From: Lentzea jiangxiensis
GTDB lineage: Bacteria; Actinomycetota; Actinomycetes; Mycobacteriales; Pseudonocardiaceae
Direction: 5' to 3'
DNA: 64,000 nucleotides
Assembly: GCF_900104175.1 (NCBI RefSeq)
Contig: NZ_FNIX01000002.1
Coordinates: forward strand, 496,001-560,000
The notes below the pieces were generated by a model, which saw only the letters and a program-made list of their open reading frames with translations, did no database searches and was not told the DNA's origin. The position numbers and the translations under genes are program-made. Positions 15,085 to 23,966 of this stretch are shown here, one piece after another (positions within the stretch are counted from its first letter, which is position 1; every line of letters begins with the position of its first letter).

Positions 15085-16011
15085 TCAGCGCCCGTTCAAC
15101 TGGTTCGACCCGCGCCACCGCGTCGGGCTCGTCCCGTGCACCTTGCCGAACGTGCGCGCGAAGTAGCCGGGGTCCGGGAAGCCCACCTGCCGCCCGATGT
15201 CGCCGATCGGCAGGTCCGTGACGGCGAGCAGCCGCCGCGCCTGCACCATCCGGCGTTCGGTGATCCACTCCTGCACCGTGCGGCCGGTCCGCCTGCGCAC
15301 CGTCGAGGTGAGGTGACCGGGGGAGATGCGGACCGCGGCGGCGACCTCGCGCAGCGACAGCGGTTCCGGGTAGCGGCGTTCGATCACGTCGAACACCTCG
15401 GCCAGCAGCGGTTCCGCGTTCTCGCGCAGGTCGCCGACGACGTCCGCGGCGAGCCTCGACACCGCGACCAGCAGCAGGACGAGGTGTGCCGAGACCGCCT
15501 CCCGGTAGCCCTCGCGGCGGTGCCGCAGCTCGTCGTGCAGCGCCTCGACGCGGGCGGTCCACTCGCCGCGCTGCTGCTCGGGAACCCTGAGCCGCAGGGC
15601 GTCGACGGCCCGGCCGTGGACGAACGGGAACAGCAACGGGTGGGTGCGCCAGGCCAGGTGCGCGCCGGGGGTGTCGGGGCCGAGCGCGTCGGCGGTGAAG
15701 AAGACGCCCCAGCCGTGCGCGTCGAGCAGGTCGTCGCTGTGGGTCCGGCCCATCACGTCGCCGGGCGCGATGACGAACAGGTCGCCGGCCTCGACGTGGC
15801 GGACCTGCTTGCCGGTGCGCACGACGCCACCCGGCTCGGCGAAGTACGCGAGGCCGGGGAAGTCGTGGGCGTGCGCCTCGTGAGCGCCGTTGACGTCAGC
15901 GCCGTGGCCGAGCCGCATGGCCGCGACCGCCAGCTCGCCGGGAGCGGGCTGCCAGGTGTAGGTGGCGGGCTCGTCGGCGTTCGGTGCCGTTCGTCGGGTG
16001 CGCACCGTCAA
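15085..16011 (-). CDS. AraC-family regulator with N-terminal cupin
   Basis: 308 aa; the start is TTG 16011 or GTG 16005. The N-terminal AraC-ligand cupin (about 35-125) contains HEAHAHDFPGLAYF and VEAGDLFVIAPGDVM. The C-terminal double helix-turn-helix (about 205-305) has LSLREVAAAVRISPGHLTSTVR, then IGDIGRQVGFPDPGYFARTFGKVHGTSPTRWR in the second unit. The inducer is unknown. It is divergent from the methyltransferase gene with a 64-bp gap and probably controls that promoter and itself. Family call firm. Confidence 0.88.
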   Translation of the reverse strand: MTVRTRRTAPNADEPATYTWQPAPGELAVAAMRLGHGADVNGAHEAHAHDFPGLAYFAEPGGVVRTGKQVRHVEAGDLFVIAPGDVMGRTHSDDLLDAHGWGVFFTADALGPDTPGAHLAWRTHPLLFPFVHGRAVDALRLRVPEQQRGEWTARVEALHDELRHRREGYREAVSAHLVLLLVAVSRLAADVVGDLRENAEPLLAEVFDVIERRYPEPLSLREVAAAVRISPGHLTSTVRRRTGRTVQEWITERRMVQARRLLAVTDLPIGDIGRQVGFPDPGYFARTFGKVHGTSPTRWRGSNQLNGR

Positions 16012-16075
16012 ATCATCCCACTCAAACCGTCAATCGACGCAGAAACCTTGCTGTCCTGGGCGCGAGAATGGGTTC

Positions 16076-16702
16076 ATGACCGAAACATCGTCCCAGGAGC
16101 GGGACTACCTGCCCGGCATGGGCAAGCACTACCTGCTGCCCTTCTACGAGGTCGTGCACCGGGTCTCCGGACTGGGTCGTGTGCACGGCAGGATGGCCGC
16201 GGCGGCGGGGCTGAGGCCGGGGCAGCGCGTTCTCGACGTCGGCTGCGGCACGGGAAACCTCTTGCGCACCATCGGGAAGCAGCACCCCGGTGTCGAGCTC
16301 ACCGGCGTGGACCCCGACCTGAAGATGCTCGCGAGGGCGGAGAGCAAGCTGCGCCGCGCCGGCCTGCGCGTGCGGCTGGACCGCGGCTTCGCGCAGGAGC
16401 TGGACTTCCCCGACGACTCGTTCGACGCGGTGTTCTCCAGCCTGATGCTGCACCACCTGGACACGTCGTCGAAGGACGAGATGCTCCGCGAGGTGCACCG
16501 CGTGCTGCGGCCGGGCGGGGTGCTGGTGCTCGCCGACGCCGTGTTCCACGACCACGGGCACATGAGGGAACACCTGCGCGACAACGTCGGTGACGCGGTG
16601 CCGAAGCGGATCGCCGCCGCCGGGTTCTCCGTCGAGCCCACCAGGCGCCACCGGCTGCGGCTGTTCGGCGAAGTCGGCGTCGAGGTCGCGACAGCCCACT
16701 AG
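16076..16702 (+). CDS. Class I SAM-dependent methyltransferase
   Basis: 208 aa from ATG 16076. The SAM site VLDVGCGTGNLL is at about residues 54-65, with the acidic VDPDLKMLA of motif II and the motif IV/post-I text FDAVFSSLMLHHLD followed by VHRVLRPGGVLVLAD. UbiE/ArsM-like fold, substrate unknown. Arsenite methyltransferases would show conserved Cys residues, which are not present here. Divergent from the AraC gene, likely its target. Confidence 0.85.
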   Translation: MTETSSQERDYLPGMGKHYLLPFYEVVHRVSGLGRVHGRMAAAAGLRPGQRVLDVGCGTGNLLRTIGKQHPGVELTGVDPDLKMLARAESKLRRAGLRVRLDRGFAQELDFPDDSFDAVFSSLMLHHLDTSSKDEMLREVHRVLRPGGVLVLADAVFHDHGHMREHLRDNVGDAVPKRIAAAGFSVEPTRRHRLRLFGEVGVEVATAH

Positions 16703-16708
16703 CGGCAA

Positions 16709-16721
16709 GTCCATTGTAGAC
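16709..16721. promoter_or_regulatory. Near-palindrome GTCCATTGTAGAC
   Basis: Differs by one base from the perfect palindrome at 6384-6396. It lies 7 bp after the methyltransferase stop and about 210 bp upstream of the antiporter start, in a 227-bp stretch (16703-16929) without a gene. A shared operator is possible; chance cannot be excluded. Confidence 0.3.
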
Positions 16722-16929
16722 CGATTGGGCCTGCGCGATGTCGCCTTGACGCCAACGGTTCCGGTAGCGGGGAAGCTCGGTGGCGCACCGCTACCGGCTC
16801 GTCGGCGTGGAAGGAGTGGATCTGCTCGCTGTGCCCGAGCCCGGATCATGACGGCCGCCACGTGCTCCCCGCTCCCTGACCGGCGTGGCTCCACGGGCGA
16901 GTCCGTCCTGGTGGGACAAACTGCACGTC

Positions 16930-18627
16930 ATGCAGGAATGGGCCTTGCTCGCCGTCGCGGCCGTGCTGATCATCGTGGTGGTGTCGTACGCCGCGCCCGG
17001 GCTGGGCGTCGCGGCGCCCGTGCTGCTGGTGCTCGTCGGCATGGGGTGCAGCCAGCTGCCCGGCGCGCCGCACCTGGTCGTGGAACCCGAGTGGATCCTC
17101 GTGGTCGTGCTGCCACCGATCCTCCACGCGGCGGCGGTGAACGTGCCGGTGGTCGACTTCCGGCGCAACCTCGCCACGATCGGCTCGCTGTCGGTGCTGC
17201 TGGTGGCGGTGTCGGCGTTCGGCACCGGCCTGCTGATCTGGTGGCTGCTGCCCGAGATCGGCTTCGCGGCGGCGCTGGCGCTCGGCGCGGTGATCAGCCC
17301 GCCGGACGCGGTCGCCGCGACGTCGATCGGCAAGAAGCTCGGCCTGCCGCCCAGGCTCGTCACGATCCTGGAAGGTGAAGGCCTGGTCAACGACGCGACC
17401 GCGCTCGTCCTGCTGCGCACGGCCGTACTGGCGATCACGGCGAGCGTGACGTTCGGCGGCGCACTGGGCGACTTCGCGTACGCGGTGTCCGTCGGTGTCG
17501 TGGTCGGCGCCGCCGTCGGACTCGTGTCGGTGTGGGCGAGGTCGAGGATCCAGGGCCAGCCGGTCCTCACGACCGCGATCTCCTTCGTGGTCCCGTTCCT
17601 CGCGTTCATCCCGGCCGAGGAGCTGCACGCGTCGGGCGTGATCGCCGTCGTCGTGGCGGGACTGATCACCGGTCACCTGAGCGCCCGCCGGTTCAGCGCG
17701 CACGACCGCATCTCCGAACGCACGAACTGGCGCACCATCCAGCTATTGCTGGAGAACGGCGTCTTCCTGCTGATGGGCTTCGAGCTCACCTCGGTCGTCG
17801 GTGCCGTGGCCCGCGACGGCGTGACGCGGGCTCTCGTCATCGGCGTCGTGGCCACCGCGGCTCTCGTCGTGCTGCGCGTGGCGTTCATGGTTCCGCTGAT
17901 CGCCTTGCTGCGCCGCCAGCAACGCCGCGCCGACGCGTTCACCGGCAAGCTCGACTCGTTCGTGGACCGGTTCACCGCCCGTGGACCTCGTCCTGGTGAA
18001 GAGCGCAGGTACGACCGCGGGATCCGCGTGCTGCGACGGAAGCAGGCCGACGTCGCCTTCTACGCGAGCGAAGGCCTGAGCTGGCGAGGTGGCGCGGTGC
18101 TCGCCTGGTCGGGCATGCGCGGGGTGGTGACGGTCGCCGCCGCGCAGACGTTGCCCGAGGACCTGCCGTTCCGCTCCGAGCTGGTCCTGATCGCCTTCAC
18201 GGTCGCGATCGTGACCCTGGTCGTGCAGGGCGGTTCGTTGCCGCTGGTCATCCGCTGGCTCGGCATCCGCGGCAACGACGCCGACCACGAACGGCGCGAG
18301 TACGCCCGCCTCGCCGGGGAGCTCGTGACGGCCAGCAGGACGCTGCTGGAGAGCTCGGCGTTGTGCCGCGAGAACGGCGAGCCGTTCGACGACGAACTGC
18401 TGGAGCAGACGCTGGAGCGGACGATCGCGATGAGCGAGAGCATCGAGGAGAAGCTGGTCGAGCAGGACGGGGACAGCCGGCTGCACCAGCGGTTCGAGCT
18501 GCAGCGCCTGATGCTGGACGCTCAGCAGAACGCCCTGCTGGACGCGCGGGCGAGCGGGACCTACGCCTCGCACACGCTGGAGAAGGCGCAGAACTTCATC
18601 GACAGCCAGAGCGCCCGCTTCGCGTGA
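16930..18627 (+). CDS. CPA1 (NhaP-type) Na+/H+ antiporter
   Basis: 565 aa from ATG 16930; an in-frame GTG at 16885 is possible. Twelve or so membrane helices occupy residues 1-440. The ion-path helix LALGAVISPPDAVAATSIGKKLG with LVTILEGEGLVNDATALVL is the CPA1 signature (acidic ND in the transport site), and GMRGVVTVAAAQTLP is the second family motif. The soluble C-terminal part (about 460-565) is charged and helical, probably cytoplasmic and regulatory. It exchanges Na+ or K+ for H+ across the membrane. Its TGA abuts the stop of the convergent GntR gene. Confidence 0.9.
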   Translation: MQEWALLAVAAVLIIVVVSYAAPGLGVAAPVLLVLVGMGCSQLPGAPHLVVEPEWILVVVLPPILHAAAVNVPVVDFRRNLATIGSLSVLLVAVSAFGTGLLIWWLLPEIGFAAALALGAVISPPDAVAATSIGKKLGLPPRLVTILEGEGLVNDATALVLLRTAVLAITASVTFGGALGDFAYAVSVGVVVGAAVGLVSVWARSRIQGQPVLTTAISFVVPFLAFIPAEELHASGVIAVVVAGLITGHLSARRFSAHDRISERTNWRTIQLLLENGVFLLMGFELTSVVGAVARDGVTRALVIGVVATAALVVLRVAFMVPLIALLRRQQRRADAFTGKLDSFVDRFTARGPRPGEERRYDRGIRVLRRKQADVAFYASEGLSWRGGAVLAWSGMRGVVTVAAAQTLPEDLPFRSELVLIAFTVAIVTLVVQGGSLPLVIRWLGIRGNDADHERREYARLAGELVTASRTLLESSALCRENGEPFDDELLEQTLERTIAMSESIEEKLVEQDGDSRLHQRFELQRLMLDAQQNALLDARASGTYASHTLEKAQNFIDSQSARFA

Positions 18628-19392
18628 TCAGAACGGGCCCGAGCCGCCGATCCGCGCCTGCACGTCCACGGTGCTGCGCGGCGACGCCCCGAGCGTCAGC
18701 CGCGACATGATCCGGTACCGGTCCCCGCGGTAGATCGAGTGCACGTACTCCACCTGCCGCCCGTCGGCGTCGGTGGTCAGCCGTTCGAACAACAACGCGG
18801 GTGCCAGCACGGGCACCCCGAGCAGCGAGGCCTCGGACTCGTTCACCACGGTCGGCTCGATCGACTGCACGGCCTCGAGGACGTGCACCCCGTGCTCCCG
18901 AAGGCGGTCGTAGAAGTCGCCGGACTCCATGTCGTGCAACGTCAGCGACGGCGCGACGGCGGCGGGGACGTGCAGGTGCTCCAGCGCCATCGGCTCGCCG
19001 TCCACGAGGCGCAGCCGGGCGATGTAGTGGATCTCGGCGGCGGGGGAGAGGCGCAGGCGCCGGCCCACCCGTGCGCCCGCCGGGATGCGGGCGTGCTCGA
19101 GCACGCGCGACGCCCAGGTGCCCGAAGCCCGGGGCAGGGACATGGACCCGGGGCCGGAGACCATCTCCTGGGTGATCTTGGCGCGGGCCACGAAGGTGCC
19201 GCGGCCGTGCTGGCGGACGAGCAGGCCGGTGTTGACCAGCTCCTCCACGGCCGAGCGGACGGTCGGGCGCGAGACCGAGAGCTGCTGGCACAGCACGCGT
19301 TCGGCCGGGATGGGGGCGCCCGCCGGGTGGGTCTCGATGAGTTCGAGCAGGTAGTCGCGAACCTGCTCACGTTTGAGGATCGCCTCGCCCAT
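18628..19392 (-). CDS. GntR/HutC-family regulator, DasR-like
   Basis: 254 aa from ATG 19392 with GGAGAGG upstream. The winged helix (about 5-75) reads LKREQVRDYLLELIETHPAG, CQQLSVSRPTVRSAVEELVNTGLLVRQHGRGTFVA. The rest is a UTRA ligand domain (IHYIARLRLVDGEPMALEHLHVPA, EYVHSIYRGDRYRI), the type that binds phosphosugars. DasR and its relatives sense GlcNAc or GlcN phosphates. It is divergent from the chito-sugar importer, with three palindromes between, so it almost certainly regulates that operon. The exact ligand is an inference from context. Confidence 0.88.
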   Translation of the reverse strand: MGEAILKREQVRDYLLELIETHPAGAPIPAERVLCQQLSVSRPTVRSAVEELVNTGLLVRQHGRGTFVARAKITQEMVSGPGSMSLPRASGTWASRVLEHARIPAGARVGRRLRLSPAAEIHYIARLRLVDGEPMALEHLHVPAAVAPSLTLHDMESGDFYDRLREHGVHVLEAVQSIEPTVVNESEASLLGVPVLAPALLFERLTTDADGRQVEYVHSIYRGDRYRIMSRLTLGASPRSTVDVQARIGGSGPF

Positions 19393-19428
19393 GCCTCTCC
19401 GCTTCGTAGGCGGCCAGTATGGCATACC

Positions 19429-19445
19429 ACTGGTAAGTAACCAGT
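19429..19445. promoter_or_regulatory. Operator-like palindrome 1 of the GntR/ABC promoter
   Basis: ACTGGT-AAGTA-ACCAGT is a perfect 6-bp inverted repeat, 37 bp upstream of the GntR start. It shares the ACTGGT half of the DasR responsive element but has a wider centre. Confidence 0.55.
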
Positions 19446-19497
19446 CTGATCCACGCCGAGAGCGCTCTCACGCATCCAACCAGGGTATTGACCTGAG

Positions 19498-19515
19498 AAG
19501 TGGTCTATGCCACTT
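19498..19515. promoter_or_regulatory. dre-like operator 2 (AAGTGGTCTATGCCACTT)
   Basis: Perfect 6-bp arms AAGTGG/CCACTT around TCTATG. The core TGGTCTATGCCA matches the DasR responsive element TGGTCTAGACCA at 10 of 12 positions. It lies 57-74 bp upstream of the sugar-binding lipoprotein start. Confidence 0.65.
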
Positions 19516-19536
19516 TCTACTTCACCCGTCGAGACC

Positions 19537-19550
19537 TGACCAATTGGTCA
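19537..19550. promoter_or_regulatory. Operator-like palindrome 3 (TGACCAATTGGTCA)
   Basis: A perfect 14-bp palindrome 22-35 bp upstream of the binding-protein start. It has the TGACCA/TGGTCA halves of GntR-family sites and would block transcription or leader formation if bound. Confidence 0.65.
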
Positions 19551-19571
19551 TATCCCAGCGAGAGGTGAGTC

Positions 19572-20807
19572 GTGTCGCGCTCCGCTGCCCTGTTAGTCCT
19601 CGCGCTCACGTTGTCCGCCTGCGGCACGTCCGCGGGAGGGGGTGAGAAGCAGGAGATCACCGTGTGGCTGATGAAGGACACGGCCACCGAGGAGTTCGTG
19701 TCGAAGTTCGAGAGCGAGTTCGAACGCGATCACGCGAACCTCGACCTGAACATCCAGATCCAGGAGTGGAACGGCATCACGCAGAAGGTGACCAGTGCTC
19801 TGGCCAGCACCGATCCGCCCGATGTGATCGAGGTCGGCAACACCCAGGTCGCGCAGTACGTGGCCAGCAAGGGTGTCACGGATCTGTCGGCGCGCAAGGC
19901 CGAGCTGCGGGGTGACGACTGGATCCCCGGCCTCGCCGAGCCCGGCGCGGTCGACGGAAAGCAGTTCGGCATCCCGTTCTACGCGGCCAACCGGGTGGTG
20001 ATCTACCGCAAGGACCTGTTCGAGGCCGCGCAGGTGACGCCGCCGAAGACGCGCGCGGAGTGGCTCGCCGCCACCGCGAAGCTCGACCAGGGCGACCAGC
20101 AGGGCATCTACCTGCCCGGCCAGAACTGGTACACGCTGTCCGGGTTCGTCTGGGACGAGGGCGGTGACCTCGCGAAGAAGGACGGCGGCAGCTGGAAGGG
20201 CTCGCTGAACACGCCGGAGGCGTTGGCGGGCATGGACTTCTACAGGCAGCTGCAGGCGCTCGGCGACGGCCCGAAGGACTCCGACGAGGCCAAGCCGCAG
20301 CAGACCGACGTGGTGGCGGGAGGCAAGGTCGCCCAGTTCATCGCGGTGCCCGGTGCGGCGAAGCTCGTCACGAAGGCCAACCCGGAGCTGGAGGGCAAGA
20401 TCGGCTTCTTCCCGATCCCCGGCAAGACCGCGGACAAGCCCGGCGCGGTGTTCACCGGAGGTTCCGACCTGATCGTGCCGCTCGCGTCCAGCAGGCAGGA
20501 CGGCGCGTACGAGGTCGTCAAGGCGCTCGCCGGCGACAAGTGGCAGGTCGAGCTCGCGAAGGCGATGAACTACGTGCCGAACCGCAAGTCGCTCGCGTCC
20601 TCGGTGGGCGACGACCCCGGCACGGCGGCGATGGCAGTCGGCGCGGCCAACGGCTTCGCCACCCCGAACTCGCCCAACTGGACGGCGGTCGAGGCCCGCA
20701 ACCCGATCAAGGAGTTCCAGACCGCCGTGCTGACGGGCGCCGACCCGAAGACGGCGGCCGCCAAGGCCGACGAGGTCATCACCCAAGCGCTCAACTCGGG
20801 CAAATGA
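19572..20807 (+). CDS. ABC sugar-binding lipoprotein, chito-oligosaccharide type
   Basis: 411 aa from GTG, with GAGAGGTG upstream. Lipoprotein signal with lipobox LSAC (Cys17). The family 1 extracellular solute-binding fold is evident: ITVWLMKDTATEEFVSKFES, PPDVIEVGNTQVAQYVASKG, FGIPFYAANRVVIYRKDLFE and NYVPNRKSLASS. Actinomycete DasA/NgcE proteins with this layout bind N,N'-diacetylchitobiose or GlcNAc. The adjacent GH20 hexosaminidase and DasR-like regulator support that ligand here, without proof. First gene of a coupled operon with both permeases and the hexosaminidase. No ATPase gene is present, so a shared MsiK-like ATPase is expected elsewhere. Confidence 0.88.
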   Translation: MSRSAALLVLALTLSACGTSAGGGEKQEITVWLMKDTATEEFVSKFESEFERDHANLDLNIQIQEWNGITQKVTSALASTDPPDVIEVGNTQVAQYVASKGVTDLSARKAELRGDDWIPGLAEPGAVDGKQFGIPFYAANRVVIYRKDLFEAAQVTPPKTRAEWLAATAKLDQGDQQGIYLPGQNWYTLSGFVWDEGGDLAKKDGGSWKGSLNTPEALAGMDFYRQLQALGDGPKDSDEAKPQQTDVVAGGKVAQFIAVPGAAKLVTKANPELEGKIGFFPIPGKTADKPGAVFTGGSDLIVPLASSRQDGAYEVVKALAGDKWQVELAKAMNYVPNRKSLASSVGDDPGTAAMAVGAANGFATPNSPNWTAVEARNPIKEFQTAVLTGADPKTAAAKADEVITQALNSGK

Positions 20808-21748
20808 CGTTGCTCGCCGAACGGCCGGTGCGGGAGAGCGCGCCGGCCGCCCCGAAACGCCGCAAGCGACCGGTGCTGCCGTACCTGCTGATCGCACCGA
20901 CCCTCCTCACCACCGCCTACCTGCTGCTGTACCCGTTGGTCCGCAACGTGGTCATCTCGCTGCAGGAGTTCGGGCTGCCGCAGCTCGTGCGCGGGGACGC
21001 GAGGTTCGTCGGCCTCGCCAACTACGCGCGGGTGCTGGCCGACCCGGAGTTCTGGGCGGTGGTGAGGCGGACGCTGTGGTTCACCGCGATCAACGTCGTG
21101 CTGATCATGGTGCTGTCCACCCTGGTCGCCCTGCTGCTGATCCGCCTCGGGAAGTGGTTGCGGCTGCTGGTGATGGGCGGGCTCGTGCTCACCTGGGCCA
21201 CGCCGGTCATCGCCGCCACCACGGTGTTCCAGTGGCTCTTCCAGTCCCGGCTCGGCGTCGTGAACTGGGCGCTGGTCGCACTCGGTTTCGAGGAGTACCG
21301 CGACTACACGTGGTTCGCCGACGGCGAGGCGACGTTCGGCATCCTCGTGGCGCTGATCGTGTGGCAGTCGATCCCGTTCGCCGCGCTGTCGCTGTACGCG
21401 GCGATGATCACCGTGCCGCAGGAGCTGTACGAGTCCGCGCGGATCGACGGCGCCGGGGCGTGGAGGGTGTTCACCACCATCACCTTCCCCCTGCTGCGGC
21501 CCATGTTCGGCCTGATCACGTGCCTGGAGGTGATCTGGGTCGTCAAGGCGTTCGTGCAGATCTGGGTCATCAGCCAGGGCGGCCCGGGGCAGGCCACGAC
21601 GACGCTGCCGGTCTACGCCTTCCAGGTCGCGCAGTCGTTGCAGCGCTACGACCTCGGCGCCGCGGTGTCGATGCTCATGGTGCTGCTGCTCGTGCTCGCC
21701 CTGCTGGCGTACTTCCGCCAGCTCTACCGGCAGGAGCGGGAAGCATGA
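20804..21748 (+). CDS. ABC sugar permease (MalF-type)
   Basis: 314 aa from ATG 20804, overlapping the previous stop (ATGA). Six membrane helices, first LPYLLIAPTLLTTAYLLLYPLV, and the EAA loop EICAL-like segment ELYESARIDGAGAWRVFTTITFPLL at about 205-230, which docks the ATPase. A DasB-like partner of the binding protein and of the second permease. Cytoplasmic membrane. Function by family and operon; substrate inferred from the module. Confidence 0.92.
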   Translation: MTLLAERPVRESAPAAPKRRKRPVLPYLLIAPTLLTTAYLLLYPLVRNVVISLQEFGLPQLVRGDARFVGLANYARVLADPEFWAVVRRTLWFTAINVVLIMVLSTLVALLLIRLGKWLRLLVMGGLVLTWATPVIAATTVFQWLFQSRLGVVNWALVALGFEEYRDYTWFADGEATFGILVALIVWQSIPFAALSLYAAMITVPQELYESARIDGAGAWRVFTTITFPLLRPMFGLITCLEVIWVVKAFVQIWVISQGGPGQATTTLPVYAFQVAQSLQRYDLGAAVSMLMVLLLVLALLAYFRQLYRQEREA

Positions 21749-22566
21749 TCGGACGGATCTCCCGCACCACGGCGGCGTTGCTCGTGTTCGCCGTCTCGGT
21801 GTTCCCCGTGTACTGGATGGTCCTCACGGCCTTCAAGCCCACCAGGGACATCCAAAGCGCCACCCCGACGTTCCTGCCGATCCCGATCACGTTCGACCAC
21901 TTCGGCACCGCGGTCGCCGCGAAGGGGTTCTTCTCCTTCTGGCGCAACAGCCTGCTGGTCGCGGGCGGGGCGGTGCTGCTCGCGCTGCTCGTGGCGCTGC
22001 TGGCGGCGTTCGCGATCGCCCGGTTGCAGTGGAAGGGGCGCAGGGGTTTCGTGCTCATGGTGTTCATCGCGCAGATGACGCCCTGGGAGGCGTTGCTGAT
22101 CCCGATCTACGTCATCGCCAGGGACACCGGCATGCTCGACACGCTCTGGATCCTCACGCTGGTCTACTTCATGATGACGCTGCCCTTCACGATCGTGACG
22201 CTGCGCGGGTTCCTCGCGGCCATCCCGGTCGACCTGGAGGAGGCGGCGCAGGTCGACGGCTGCTCGCGCGGGCAGGCGTTCCGCAAGGTCGTGTTCCCGC
22301 TGCTCGCGCCGGGGCTGCTGGCGACGTCGCTGTTCGGGTTCATCACCGCGTGGAACGAGTTCGCCTTCGCCAACGTGCTGATCATCAAGGACCAGGACGA
22401 CCGCACGCTGCCGGTCTGGCTGTCCTCGTTCAACAACACCTTCGGCACCGACTGGGGGGCCACCATGGCCGCGTCGACGCTGTTCATGCTGCCCGTGCTG
22501 CTGATCTTCATCGTCCTGCAGGGCCGGGTGACGACCGGCATCGTCGGAGGGGCGGTGAAGGGGTGA
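21745..22566 (+). CDS. ABC sugar permease (MalG-type)
   Basis: 273 aa from ATG 21745, overlapping the previous stop (ATGA). Opening AALLVFAVSVFPVYWMVLTAF and the MalG-type PTRDIQSATPTFLPIPIT periplasmic segment are typical. The EAA motif is DLEEAAQVDGCSRGQAFRKVVFPLL at about 165-190. A DasC-like partner of the upstream permease. Followed by GTGA overlap into the hexosaminidase gene, so all four genes should be produced from one message. Confidence 0.92.
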   Translation: MIGRISRTTAALLVFAVSVFPVYWMVLTAFKPTRDIQSATPTFLPIPITFDHFGTAVAAKGFFSFWRNSLLVAGGAVLLALLVALLAAFAIARLQWKGRRGFVLMVFIAQMTPWEALLIPIYVIARDTGMLDTLWILTLVYFMMTLPFTIVTLRGFLAAIPVDLEEAAQVDGCSRGQAFRKVVFPLLAPGLLATSLFGFITAWNEFAFANVLIIKDQDDRTLPVWLSSFNNTFGTDWGATMAASTLFMLPVLLIFIVLQGRVTTGIVGGAVKG

Positions 22567-23966
22567 TCGTCCCGCTTCCCAGCAGGACCGTGCGCCGCGG
22601 CAAGGGGTTCACGCTGGACGCCGGCACCGGCGTCCGGGTGACGCCGGGCGCCGAGCCCGCCGCGAGACTGCTGCGCACGCTGCTGCGCCCCGCCACGGGC
22701 CTGCCGCTGCCCATCACCGACCACGGCCAGGTCCTCGTCACCCTCGACGCCAAGCTCGTCGGGCTCGGGGCGGAGGGCTACGCGCTGACCGTCACCGAGC
22801 ACGGCGTCCTGCTGCGGGCCGGCACCGCTGCCGGTCTGGCGCACGGCGTCCAGACGATCCGCCAGCTCCTGCCGGTCGAGGCGCTGCGGTCGCAACGCGT
22901 GCCCGGCGTGGCCTGGACGTTGCCCGGCGTCGACATCCGGGACCTGCCGAGGCTGCCGTGGCGCGGGTTCATGCTCGACGTCGCCCGGCACTTCCAGCCG
23001 GTGCCCGTGCTGCGCCGGTTCATCGACCTCATGGCGTTCCACAAGCTCAACGTCCTGCACCTGCACCTGACCGACGACCAGGGCTGGCGCATGCCGGTCC
23101 CGAGGCACCCGCTGCTCACCTCGGTCGGCGGCTGGCGCACCGAGACCAACGGCGACGGCGTCCCGCACGGCGGCACCTACTCCCGCGCCGAGCTGGAGGG
23201 CCTGGTCGCCTTCGCCGCCGAGCGCGGCGTCCGGGTCATGCCGGAGATCGAGATGCCCGGTCACGCCCGCGCCGCGCTCGCCGCCTACCCCGACCTGGGC
23301 GTCGCGCCGGAACCGCTGCCGGTCTGGACCCGCTGGGGCATCAGCGACGCCGCGTTCGGACTGCACGCCCTGGGGTTCGTCCGCGAGGTGCTCGACGAGG
23401 TGCTGTCGGTCTTCCCCGGCGAGCACGTCCACCTCGGCGGCGACGAGTGCCTGCTGCCCGAGGACGTGCACGGCAGCTTCCTGCGCCAAGCCGCCCAGTA
23501 CCTGCTCGACCACGGCCGCGTCCCCGCCGCCTGGGAACCGACCGGCGACCCGCGCTCGGTCGTGATGCCGTGGAAGGACGAGACCCAGGCGGAGAAGGCC
23601 CTCGAACGCGGCCAGCCGGTCGTGATGACCCCGCACACCTCCACCTACCTCGACTACCCGCAGTCGGACGGCACGCACGAACCGCCCGGCCAGCCCGGGT
23701 ACGTCGTGACCGCCCGCGACGTCTACCACGTGCCGCTGCCCGACGGCGTGTTCGGCGCCCAGTGCCAGCTGTGGACCGAGCACGTCCGCACCCGCGACCA
23801 CCTCGAGTACCTGGCGTTTCCCCGCCTCGCCGCGCTGGCCGACACCCTCTGGTCCCAGCGTCCCGAGTGGGAGGGCTTCACCACCCGGATGCGCTCCCAC
23901 TCCTCCAGGCTCGCCGCCCTGTCCATCCCTGCCGAAATGAGGAGAGAACGTTGCGAGCACTCCTAG
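22563..23966 (+). CDS. GH20 beta-N-acetylhexosaminidase
   Basis: 467 aa from GTG 22563 (GTGA overlap). The N-terminal GH20b domain (about 20-125) is followed by the catalytic barrel: RGFMLDVARHFQP, HLHLTDDQGWR, MPEIEMPGHARAAL, and the catalytic pair in HVHLGGDECLLPE (Asp294-Glu295). No signal peptide is present, so it acts inside the cell on imported chitobiose or other GlcNAc-ended sugars, releasing GlcNAc by substrate-assisted catalysis. Near usual length. It completes the import-and-hydrolysis logic of the operon. Its last 16 bp overlap the next gene. Confidence 0.9.
   Translation: MIVPLPSRTVRRGKGFTLDAGTGVRVTPGAEPAARLLRTLLRPATGLPLPITDHGQVLVTLDAKLVGLGAEGYALTVTEHGVLLRAGTAAGLAHGVQTIRQLLPVEALRSQRVPGVAWTLPGVDIRDLPRLPWRGFMLDVARHFQPVPVLRRFIDLMAFHKLNVLHLHLTDDQGWRMPVPRHPLLTSVGGWRTETNGDGVPHGGTYSRAELEGLVAFAAERGVRVMPEIEMPGHARAALAAYPDLGVAPEPLPVWTRWGISDAAFGLHALGFVREVLDEVLSVFPGEHVHLGGDECLLPEDVHGSFLRQAAQYLLDHGRVPAAWEPTGDPRSVVMPWKDETQAEKALERGQPVVMTPHTSTYLDYPQSDGTHEPPGQPGYVVTARDVYHVPLPDGVFGAQCQLWTEHVRTRDHLEYLAFPRLAALADTLWSQRPEWEGFTTRMRSHSSRLAALSIPAEMRRERCEHS

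Noticed and set aside
16076..16702. Arsenite methyltransferase assignment for the AraC-linked methyltransferase
   Set aside because: The conserved Cys residues of ArsM are absent, so only the SAM fold can be claimed.
19488..19517. TTGACC as a -35 hexamer for the sugar-binding protein gene
   Set aside because: No acceptable -10 hexamer at 16-19 bp; not reported as a promoter.
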